DNA from: Halobacteriales archaeon QS_5_70_17
GTDB lineage: Archaea; Halobacteriota; Halobacteria; Halobacteriales; Haloarculaceae
Direction of reading: 5' to 3'
Length of the DNA stretch: 35,020 nt
Assembly (NCBI GenBank): GCA_003021975.1
Contig: PXRR01000053.1
Span: forward strand, 34,381 to 69,400
Each line of letters begins with the position of its first letter. The first letter of the stretch is position 1. Position numbers and translations under genes: made by a program. The notes under the pieces were generated by a model. The model was not told the origin of the DNA and searched no databases. It saw nothing but the letters and a program-made list of their open reading frames with translations. Positions 27,193 through 35,020 of this stretch are shown one piece after another.

Positions 27193-28434
27193 ATGGCCGA
27201 GGGACCGGAGTGGTTCGCGGTGGGGTTGCTCGTCGCCGCCTTTCTCCTCGTCGCGGGGACGGTCGGCGGGGTCACGTCGCCCTCGCCCGGGGAGACGTCC
27301 CCGCCGAGTTCTCACGCGGTGTCCGACGACCCGCTGCTCGTCGAACTGCGCGACGACGGGGAGCCCGCCCACCACCTCTGGCCGTACACCAGCAGGCGGA
27401 AGACCTTCGACAGCAGGACGCTGGGGATCAACGTCGTCGTCTACGAGGACCCCGTCATCGTCCGGCGGGCGATGGCCGGGGGGACCGCCATCGAGTGGAT
27501 CCCGGCCAACAACACGACGACCGACGCCGACGCCGAGACCCACTCTATCGAGATCGACGGGCGGGGGATCGCGTGGAGCGACGCCGAGGGCGCGGTGCGG
27601 TACACCTACGTCGAGACGAGCGACGGCGAGAAGCGGTGGCTGCGCGAACGCTTCCAGGTCCGGGACGGCCCCTACCTCGGCTCGCGGGACCACATCCGCG
27701 CCTACGGGGTCCGCGACGGCGGCTGGACGGCCATGCAGGCCCACACCGAACACTGGGACTGGTTCCGCCTGCGCCACAGCGTCTCGGGAGTGACGGACGC
27801 ACAGCAGCGCGTCGAGATGGACTTCATGGAGGCGCGGTTCGTCGACGACGTCGCCCGGAGCTACTACGGCAACGGCGACACCGCCGACGACGACGGCTGG
27901 GTGACGGTCGTCTCGCTGGACGGGCGGCTGGCGGTCCTGGGGGCGGTCCTGGGGGCCGTCGCCCTCCCCTCGCGGCGGGAACTCCGCGAGCGGTTCGACG
28001 TCACCGACCTCCGAGAGGTCGCCGACGCGCTCGCGCCGCTGCTCGTTCCCGGGGCCCTGTATCTCGGCGTCCGCCTCGGCGGAATCGCGCTGGAGACGAC
28101 CACCGGCGCGCCGCCGAAACTCATCGCCGCCACGCTCTACCCGGTGATCGCCGTCGGCGTCCCGGGGTTCGCGTTCGTCCTCCCGCGACGGCGGGCCCGG
28201 ATCACTGCCTTCGTGCTGGTCGCCGCCGGCCTCAGCGCCGCGTTCTTCGCGGACTACCTCCTGTTGGGCATCGACGTGCTCTCGCTGCGGTCGATCCACT
28301 ACCGCGGCGCCGTGGTGCTCTCGGCGGGGCTGGTCGCCGCCGGCGGCGCGGACGGACGCGACCGCGAGATCGCCGCCACGGGCGTCGTCTGCTGGTTAGC
28401 GACCCTCGTCGCCCCGCTGGTCGGCGCGGTCTGA
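27193..28434 (+). CDS. Polytopic membrane protein with large N-terminal extracytoplasmic domain (tentatively LssY_C-like)
   Basis: N-term TM, soluble domain with GSRDHIRAYGVRDGGWTAMQAHTEHWDWFRLRHSVSGVTDAQQRVEMDF, then several TM segments. Confidence 0.7.
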   Translation: MAEGPEWFAVGLLVAAFLLVAGTVGGVTSPSPGETSPPSSHAVSDDPLLVELRDDGEPAHHLWPYTSRRKTFDSRTLGINVVVYEDPVIVRRAMAGGTAIEWIPANNTTTDADAETHSIEIDGRGIAWSDAEGAVRYTYVETSDGEKRWLRERFQVRDGPYLGSRDHIRAYGVRDGGWTAMQAHTEHWDWFRLRHSVSGVTDAQQRVEMDFMEARFVDDVARSYYGNGDTADDDGWVTVVSLDGRLAVLGAVLGAVALPSRRELRERFDVTDLREVADALAPLLVPGALYLGVRLGGIALETTTGAPPKLIAATLYPVIAVGVPGFAFVLPRRRARITAFVLVAAGLSAAFFADYLLLGIDVLSLRSIHYRGAVVLSAGLVAAGGADGRDREIAATGVVCWLATLVAPLVGAV

Positions 28435-28453
28435 GACCGCACGACCACACGAG

Positions 28454-28460
28454 TTATATT
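28454..28460 (+). promoter_or_regulatory. TATA box upstream of lipoprotein SBP
   Basis: gagTTATATTtcc, AT-rich in a GC-rich context. Confidence 0.55.
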
Positions 28461-28521
28461 TCCAGGTGATCTCGTTTCGTGACGGTCGACGATTCGGAGT
28501 CCATCTGTGGGTACTGTACAC

Positions 28522-30312
28522 ATGGAATTGAAGACGCAGACGACGACGCGCCGAGCCCTCCTTCGCGGCGCCGCGAGCCTCTCGCTCGCAGCGACGGCCG
28601 GGTGCGTGGGCGACCTCCGGAACGTGGTCGGTCGCGACCAGTCCGACCGCGTCTCGCTGCGCGTCAAGACGCTCCCGACTGACTCGGACCCCCACGCGAT
28701 CCACGTGGCCCGCCGGCTCACGAACGCGCTCGAGGCGGTGGGCGCGGAGGTGGAACTGCTCCCGATGGTCGAGGAGGAACTCTACCGCGACGTGCTGATC
28801 AACCACCAGTTCGACCTCTACGTCGCGCCGTTTCACGGCGAGCGGGACCCGGACTTCCTCCGGCCGCTGTTTCACTCCCGGTACGCCAGCGAGCGCGGCT
28901 GGCAGAACCCTTTCGGCTACTCCGATCTCGAACTCGACGACCTCCTGGAGCGCCAGCGCCGGACCGCCGGCGACACGCGCCGGTCGATCGTCGCAGACGC
29001 CCAGACGGCCGTCGCGGAGGCCCAGCCTTGCACCGTCGTCGCGTTCGCCGACGAGATCCTCGCGGCCCGCGACGACCGGTTCGCCGGCTGGCGGCACGTG
29101 CGCCCGACGCGTTCGCTGGCCTACCTGGCGGTCCGATCCGTCGACGGGGCCGGTGAGGCCGGCGAGGCCGACGGGCAGTCGACTCTGACCGCGCTGTTGC
29201 GCGACAAGCGGCCGACGCGCAACCTCAATCCGATCGCCGTCGAGCACCGCCGCCGGGGGACCGTCACTGGACTGCTCTACGACGCCCTCGGGACGTGGTA
29301 CGGCGGCGACGTCGAACCGTGGCTGGCCGCCGACTGGCGCTGGGACGTGCACGACGACGGCGGCCAGCACGCCACTATCCCGCTGCGGGAGGCGCGGTGG
29401 CACGACGGCGAACCGGTGACGGCCGGCGACGTCGCGTTCACCTACCGGTTCCTCTCCGACACCTCTCTCGGCCGGGCGGACTCTCCGGTCCCGACCGAGC
29501 GCTTCCGCGGGGAGGCCTCGCTCGTCGAGGGGGTCTCGGCGATCGACGAGCGGACCGTCGGGATCGCCTTCGGGGAGACCACCAAGGCGGTCGCCCGGCG
29601 GGCGCTGACGGTGCCGATCCTCCCCGAACACGTCTGGAGCGAGCGGACGGGGTCGGCGTCGGTCGCCGGCGTCGAGGTCGACGAGGGGACGACGACCGCC
29701 CTCGTCACCGACAACCTCGAGGCCGTCGGCAGCGGCCCCTTCGAGGTCCGAGAGGTCGAGACCGACCGCAGGGTCGTCCTGACGGCCGCCGCCGAGCACT
29801 TCTCGGAATCGATCGGCGGTTCACTCGGGACGGTCGTCGGCGCCGTCCCCTACGATCGACTGGTCTTCCGGCCGCTGCCCTCCGACGAGGTCGCCGTCGA
29901 GACGCTCGCGGCCGGCGACGCCGACGTCGTCGCGAGTTCGCTCGGTCCGGGCGCCGTCCCCCAGGTGGGCTACGCCGACGCCGTGAACCTGATCGTCAAG
30001 CCCTCCCGGACGTTCTACCACGTCGGGTACAACACGCGGCGGGCGCCGCTGTCGAACCCCCGATTCCGGCGTGCGGTCGCGCGCCTGATCGACAAGGGGG
30101 CCGTCGTCGACGACGTCTTCGACGGCTACTCCCGCCCCACCGCCAGCCCCGTCGCGGACCGGGACTGGATCGCGCCCGCCCTCGAGTGGTCGGGGGAGGA
30201 CCCGGTGCTCCCGTTCGCGGGCGAGAACGGGGAACTCGACGTCGAGAGCGCCCGCCAGGAGTTCGTCGACGCGGGCTACAGCTACCACGACGGCGGGCTC
30301 TACGCCCGGTGA
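28522..30312 (+). CDS. Tat-exported lipoprotein, SBP_bac_5 (peptide/nickel type) substrate-binding protein with apparently permuted lobe order
   Basis: TTRRALLRGAASLSLAATAGC leader. C-lobe-like VSLRVKTLPTDSDPHAIHVARRLTNALEAVGAEVELLPM...FDLYVAPF...GYSDLELDDLLERQRR comes first, then N-lobe-like TVTGLLYDALGTW...PWLAADWRWDVHDDG...LREARWHDGEPVTAGDVAFTYRF. Confidence 0.85.
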   Translation: MELKTQTTTRRALLRGAASLSLAATAGCVGDLRNVVGRDQSDRVSLRVKTLPTDSDPHAIHVARRLTNALEAVGAEVELLPMVEEELYRDVLINHQFDLYVAPFHGERDPDFLRPLFHSRYASERGWQNPFGYSDLELDDLLERQRRTAGDTRRSIVADAQTAVAEAQPCTVVAFADEILAARDDRFAGWRHVRPTRSLAYLAVRSVDGAGEAGEADGQSTLTALLRDKRPTRNLNPIAVEHRRRGTVTGLLYDALGTWYGGDVEPWLAADWRWDVHDDGGQHATIPLREARWHDGEPVTAGDVAFTYRFLSDTSLGRADSPVPTERFRGEASLVEGVSAIDERTVGIAFGETTKAVARRALTVPILPEHVWSERTGSASVAGVEVDEGTTTALVTDNLEAVGSGPFEVREVETDRRVVLTAAAEHFSESIGGSLGTVVGAVPYDRLVFRPLPSDEVAVETLAAGDADVVASSLGPGAVPQVGYADAVNLIVKPSRTFYHVGYNTRRAPLSNPRFRRAVARLIDKGAVVDDVFDGYSRPTASPVADRDWIAPALEWSGEDPVLPFAGENGELDVESARQEFVDAGYSYHDGGLYAR

Positions 30313-31181
30313 TCCCCGTGCAGTTGGGCGACGTCCCCGTCGGACTGCTCGCCGTCCTCCTGCAGGTCGTCGCCATCTGCGGGGCGATGCTGGCGGCGGC
30401 GGCGCTGCTCGTCGTCGGACCCCGCCGACTCGTCCGGACTGGCCGGGAGGTCCCCGATCGACTGCGGGCGGTCGCACCCAGCCTCGTCCTGCTCGGCGCC
30501 GTCCTGCTGGTGAACAAGGTCGCCCGCGACTACGGGCCGGGGGTCTCCTGGACCATCGGCTGGAACGTCACCGGGATCATCTTCGGGATCGAGGGGACCT
30601 TCGTCGCGTGGGTCCAGTCGCTTGCGACGCCGCCGCTGACGGCGTACTTCTCGTTCGCGTACGTCTACGGCTACGTGTTCCTGCTGGTCTTCCCGCTGAT
30701 CGCGTACCTCTCGCTGTCGGACCCGGACCCGCTGCGCCGGACGGCGGTGGCCTACGCGCTCAACTACGCCATCGGACTGGCCTGTTACGTCGTCTTCGTC
30801 TCCTACGGGCCGCGCAACCTGATCCCGGACCTCGTCGATCCGTTGCTGTACAGCAACTACCCGACCTCGCGGCTGCTCACGCAGGAGGTGAACCGGAACA
30901 CGAACGTCTTCCCCTCGCTGCACACCTCGCTGTCGGTGACCGTCGCCCTGCTGGCCCGGGAGACCCGCGATCGCTACCCGCTGTGGACGCCGATCGCGGT
31001 CGCGCTGGCCGCGAGCATCGTGATCGCGACCGTCTACCTGGGCATCCACTGGGGGATCGACGTGCTCGCCGGGATCGCGCTCGCAGTCGGCAGCGTCAGG
31101 GGCGCGCGCGCCCTCGTCGACCAGAACGCCCCCGGCGAGCGCCCGGCGTGGCTGGACGCGCTCGTCGCCCGCTTCGGGTAG
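30309..31181 (+). CDS. PAP2 superfamily membrane phosphatase / inositol phosphorylceramide synthase-like protein
   Basis: NTNVFPSLHTSLSVTVALL and YLGIHWGIDVLAGIALA PAP2 motifs; GTG start overlaps SBP stop (GTGA). Confidence 0.85.
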   Translation: MIPVQLGDVPVGLLAVLLQVVAICGAMLAAAALLVVGPRRLVRTGREVPDRLRAVAPSLVLLGAVLLVNKVARDYGPGVSWTIGWNVTGIIFGIEGTFVAWVQSLATPPLTAYFSFAYVYGYVFLLVFPLIAYLSLSDPDPLRRTAVAYALNYAIGLACYVVFVSYGPRNLIPDLVDPLLYSNYPTSRLLTQEVNRNTNVFPSLHTSLSVTVALLARETRDRYPLWTPIAVALAASIVIATVYLGIHWGIDVLAGIALAVGSVRGARALVDQNAPGERPAWLDALVARFG

Positions 31182-31199
31182 TCCGGCCGGCGGCCCGCG

Positions 31200-33340
31200 C
31201 TAGTCGAGTTCCCGTTCGAGGACCCTCCGCAGGTCGCGGATCTCCGCGGCGTCGTAGGAGAGGTGCTCCCCGCCGACCGTCAGTGCGAGCCGTCCGGACC
31301 TGTCGGCCTTGCCGACGGCGGCCACCGGCGCGATTCCCCCGAAGGCCGCCCGGACCGCCCCGGGGTCGGTCGTCTCGATCACCGCGCGTCCCGGGCGCTC
31401 GTTGAAGAGTAGCTCCGCCGGGGAGGCGGCGCCCGCCAGTTCGACCGCCGCGCCCGCCTCGCCGACCATCTCGGCGAGGGTCACCGCGAGGCCGCCGTGG
31501 CTGACGTCGTGGACGGCGAGGGTCCCCTCGTCGGTCGCCGCGTCGGCGAGCGCGTCGACGAGCGCCGGGGGGCGTCGGGCCGATCGGTCCCGTCCTCGGC
31601 CGCGTCGGCCAGCGCCGGGTCGCCGACGACCAGCACCGTCCCGCTGCCGTCGAATGCCGCCGACGGGGCGTCGTAGCCCGGCCGCGTCCCGACCATCGCC
31701 ACCGTCGGGGTCGGCGGGATCGGGCCGCTGGCGGAGTCGTTGTACAGCGAGACGTTACCGCCGACGACCGGCACGTCGAGGTCGGCGCACATCTCGGCGA
31801 GGCCGTCGACGACCGCCCGGAAGCCGCCGTAGACCTCCGGCTTCTCGGGGTTACCGCCGTTGAGGCAGTCGACTGCCGCGAGCGGCCGCGCCCCGACCGA
31901 CGCGAGGTTCGTCGCGTTCTCCAGGGCGACGGCGCGCGCGCCGTCGTAGGGGGCGGCGGTCGTCCAGTTCGGGTCCGCGCCGGCCGACAGCGCCAGGCCC
32001 ACGCCGGTTCCCTCGACCGCCCCGGGGACGGCCTCCCGGAGCGCGAGCAGGGCCGCGTCGTCGCCGGGGGGAACGGCCGTCCGCATGCCGACCTCGTGGT
32101 CGTACTGGCGGTAGACCCAGCGCTTGCTCGCGGGGGAGGGGCTGGCGACGACGGCCTCGAAGGCCGTCGCGACGGCCGGCGCGGGGTCGGGCAGGGCCCG
32201 GTCGGGCCGGGTCGGCTCCTCGCTCGCGAGGTCGTTGGTCGGCGCACCGTCGGCGAGGAACTCGGCGGGCGCGTCGACGACCGTCTCGCGCTCGCCCTCC
32301 CCGCCGGCGAACGTGCAGACGTAGTTGCCCTCGGTCACCTCGCCGATGACCGAACAGCCGAGGTCGAACCGCTCGGCCAGTTCCCGCACGCGGTCGACGT
32401 CCCCCGGGCGGACCTCGTAGCACATCCGCTCCTGGGACTCCGCGAGCAGGATCTCGAGGGCGTTCATGTTCGGTTCGCGCTGATGGACCCGGTCGAGATC
32501 GATCCGCGCGCCCAGTCCGCCCTTCGCGACGAGTTCCGAGGAGGCGCCCCCGAGGCCGGCCGCGCCGAGGTCGCGGGCCGACTCGACGAGCGACTCGTCG
32601 ATCAGCGCCTCGTTGCACTCGATCAGGCGCTTCTCGGCGTAGGGGTCGCCGACCTGCACCGCCGGGCGGTCCTCGGTCTCGGCGTCCTCGCCGAGGTCCT
32701 CGCTGGCGAAACTCGCCCCGCCGAGGCCGTCCCGGCCGGTCGCGTTGCCGACGAGCACCAGCTCGTTCCCCGGGCGCTTCGCCTCGGCGGTGACCAGCCG
32801 GTCCGGCGAGAGCAGGCCGACGCAGGCGACGTTCACCAGCGGGTTTCCCTCGTAGCGCTCGTGGAAGGCGACGCTGCCCGCGACGGTGGGGACGCCGATG
32901 GAGTTGCCGTAGTCCGCGATGCCCTCGACGACCCCCTCGAAGAGGTACCGGGAGTGCTCGCGGTCGAACTCGCCGAAGTACAGCGAGTCCGCCAGCGCGA
33001 TCGGGTACGCGCCCATGCTCATGGTGTCCCGGACGATGCCGCCGACGCCGGTCGCCGCGCCGTCGTAGGGGTCGACGTACGAGGGGTGGTTATGGCTCTC
33101 GACGCCGAGAGTCACGTAGACGTCGTCGTCGCGACAGGGGACGGCGACGACGGCGGCGTCGTCGCCCGGTCCGACGACGACCCGCTCGCTCTCGCTCTCG
33201 AAGGCGGTCAGCAGGGGCCGCGAGGAACGGTACGCGCAGTGCTCGCTCCAGAGGTTCTCGAAGAGCGCCGCCTCGGCCGGGGTCGGCTCCCGTCCGAGCT
33301 CCTCGTCGACGAGCGCGCGGTCGTCCGGTGAGAGGCTCAT
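31200..33340 (-). CDS. purL: Phosphoribosylformylglycinamidine synthase subunit PurL, broken by a -1 frameshift at a G6 run (about 31567-31572)
   Basis: 33340-31481 frame: [44 protein letters not shown]...; continues in the 31200-31484 frame after one added base ([45 protein letters not shown]...). Confidence 0.93.
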
Positions 33341-33518
33341 TCACTTCCCTGGTGGTGGACCCCGGATTTGTGCGTTTCTATGTGCACGTTCGTGTATGGA
33401 TACTCGTCGGGCACCGGCCGACGCCGGTCGGCCCTCGACGGGCGATCCGTCGGGCGCGTCGTGCCCCCGAAGCGCCGATACCGGACCGCTTTTTTCGGTG
33501 GTTGCCGAAGGGTCACGC

Positions 33519-34205
33519 GTGCTATCGGTCGAGCTCCACTCCCACTCGGACCTGTCCTACGACGGCCGCGACCCGATAGAACTCCTCCTCGAACAGGCCG
33601 CGGCCGTCGGCCTCGACGCGCTGGCGGTCACCGATCACGACGAGATCGACGCTAGCCTCCGGGCCGCCGAGATCGCCCCGGAGCACGGGCTGGTCGGAAT
33701 CCCGGGCATGGAGATCACCTCCGAGGCCGGTCACGTCCTCGGGTTCGGCCTCTCGGAGCGGGTCCCCGCGGGGCTGCCCTTCTCGGAGACGCTCGACCGG
33801 ATCCGCGACCAGGGGGGCATCGCCGTCGTCCCGCACCCCTTCCAGCGCTCCCGGCACGGCGTCGCCCCGAACGTGAGCTACGCGGAACTGGCCGACGCCG
33901 ACGCCATCGAGGTGTACAACTCGCGGCTGTTCACGGGCCGATCGAACCGCCGTGCCGAGCGCTTCGCCGAGCGGCGCGACCTCCCGAAAACGGCCGGCAG
34001 CGACGCCCACATCGCGGAGATGGTCGGGCAGGCGGTCACGCAGGTCGGCACCGACAACCGCAGCGTCGAGGGGATCCTGGAGGCCGTCGCCGCCGGCGAC
34101 ACCTCCGCGATCGGGAACCGGACGCCCTGGCGGATCAGCGTCCGGCAGTTCGGGGGCGGCATCAAGCGCCGCGTGAAGATGGCGGCGGCGGGCGTCCTGC
34201 CGTGA
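33519..34205 (+). CDS. PHP-domain metal-dependent phosphoesterase
   Basis: VLSVELHSHSDLSYDGRDPIELLLEQAAAVGLDALAVTDHDEID...HPFQRSRHG...SDAHIAEMVGQ; GTG start about 25 nt after CGCTTTTTTCGG. Upstream ATG at 33396 is possible. Confidence 0.9.
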   Translation: MLSVELHSHSDLSYDGRDPIELLLEQAAAVGLDALAVTDHDEIDASLRAAEIAPEHGLVGIPGMEITSEAGHVLGFGLSERVPAGLPFSETLDRIRDQGGIAVVPHPFQRSRHGVAPNVSYAELADADAIEVYNSRLFTGRSNRRAERFAERRDLPKTAGSDAHIAEMVGQAVTQVGTDNRSVEGILEAVAAGDTSAIGNRTPWRISVRQFGGGIKRRVKMAAAGVLP

Positions 34206-34212
34206 CGGCGCT

Positions 34213-34461
34213 CTAGACCTCCGACGGCGAGACGACGCCCTCCCGGAGGGCGACGAGGAGGCGGTCGCGGACCGACCGCTCGTCCCAGTCGTCGGGGCGG
34301 TCGGCCTCGGGGACGTCGCCGACGGCCGCCAGCAGGTCCTCGCGGACGTGGTGGTCGAACTCGCAGCCCCGGTCGCAGGTGCGCATCACGGACGCGGTGT
34401 GAAACGGTCGATCGACGGTGGCGCCGCAGGCCGGACAGACGTACGTGTAGGATCGGACCAT
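34213..34461 (-). CDS. Small zinc-finger-like protein
   Basis: MVRSYTYVCPACGATVDRPFHTASVMRTCDRGCEFDHHVREDLL. Confidence 0.7.
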   Translation of the reverse strand: MVRSYTYVCPACGATVDRPFHTASVMRTCDRGCEFDHHVREDLLAAVGDVPEADRPDDWDERSVRDRLLVALREGVVSPSEV

Positions 34462-35020
34462 CAGAGCGTGGTCGCGTTCTCCTCGGCCTCGAGGAGTTCG
34501 TGGTACCGGTTGCGGATCGTGACCTCGGAGATGTTGGCGACCTCGCTGACCTCGTTCTGGGTGACCTTCTCGTTGGTCAGCAGGGCGGCGGCGTAGATGG
34601 CCGCGGCCGCCAGCCCCACCGGCGACTTGCCCGAGTGGATGCCCGCGTTCTTGGCGCCCTGGAGCAGTTCCCGGGCGCGGCGCTCGACCTCGTCGCTCAT
34701 CTCGAGGTCGCTGGCGAACCGCGGGACGTAGCTCTCGGGGTCGGCCGGCTCGATCTCGAGGTTGAGCTGTCGAACGACGTAGCGGTAGGTGCGGGCGATC
34801 TCGCTCTTCTCGACGCGGCTCACGCCCGTGATCTCGTCGAGGCTGCGGGGGGTTCCGGCCTGCCGGGCGGCGGCGTAGAGGGCGGCGGTGGCGACGCCCT
34901 CGATGGAGCGGCCGGGCAGGAGGTTCTCGTCGAGCGCCCGGCGGTAGATGACGCTGGCGGTCTCCCGGACGTTTTCGGGGAGGCCCAGCGCGGAGGCCAT
35001 GCGGTCGATCTCGCCGAGCG
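34461..35020 (-). CDS. tfb: Transcription initiation factor IIB (TFB), partial; 5' end outside window
   Basis: LGEIDRMASALGLPENVRETASVIYRRALDENLLPGRSIEGVATAALYAAARQAGTPRSLDEI...KSPVGLAAAAIYAAALLTNEKVTQNEVSEVANISEVTIRNRY cyclin repeats. Confidence 0.96.
   Translation of the reverse strand, partial: LGEIDRMASALGLPENVRETASVIYRRALDENLLPGRSIEGVATAALYAAARQAGTPRSLDEITGVSRVEKSEIARTYRYVVRQLNLEIEPADPESYVPRFASDLEMSDEVERRARELLQGAKNAGIHSGKSPVGLAAAAIYAAALLTNEKVTQNEVSEVANISEVTIRNRYHELLEAEENATTL

Noticed and set aside
27930-27960. Tandem 12-bp repeat GCGGTCCTGGGG in the membrane protein
   Set aside because: Encodes AVLGAVLG within a TM helix; two copies only, explained by biased codon use in a hydrophobic stretch.
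26482-28299. 605-aa minus-strand ORF
   Set aside because: Antisense to three plus-strand genes and composed of Arg/Gly/Pro/Asp-biased sequence without domain signals.

Overview
This is a high-GC haloarchaeal chromosomal window of mostly housekeeping and catabolic genes. I saw no CRISPR array, transposase, integrase, rRNA or tRNA. Main blocks are: (i) MBL-fold hydrolase, ATPase, Mn/Fe superoxide dismutase and photolyase; (ii) a LIV-type ABC transporter (SBP-LivH-LivM-LivG-LivF) followed by an acyl-CoA ligase; (iii) a channel-like protein, UspA and HPP protein; (iv) a beta-oxidation/acyl-CoA neighbourhood (enoyl-CoA hydratase, acyl-CoA dehydrogenase, alpha/beta hydrolase, Lrp-like HTH, MaoC dehydratase, hotdog thioesterase, HACD-ECH fusion); (v) RpoL, two small zinc-ribbon proteins and HisF; (vi) an envelope-like cluster of a secreted protein, membrane proteins, a Tat lipoprotein SBP and a PAP2 protein; (vii) PurL, a PHP-domain protein and partial TFB. 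The most interesting item is the lipoprotein at 28522-30312. Its lobe order reads as a circular permutation of the SBP_bac_5 (DppA/OppA) fold, it has no adjacent permease or ATPase, and it overlaps a PAP2-like membrane phosphatase/transferase gene. Five ORFs look damaged: in-frame TAG at 36, N-terminally truncated SDR at about 5127, frameshifted SBP at about 6050, internally shortened FAD oxidoreductase at about 19820, and a PurL frameshift at a G6 run at about 31570. These could be real pseudogenes or assembly errors. Family calls come from reading the translations by eye; no database search was run.
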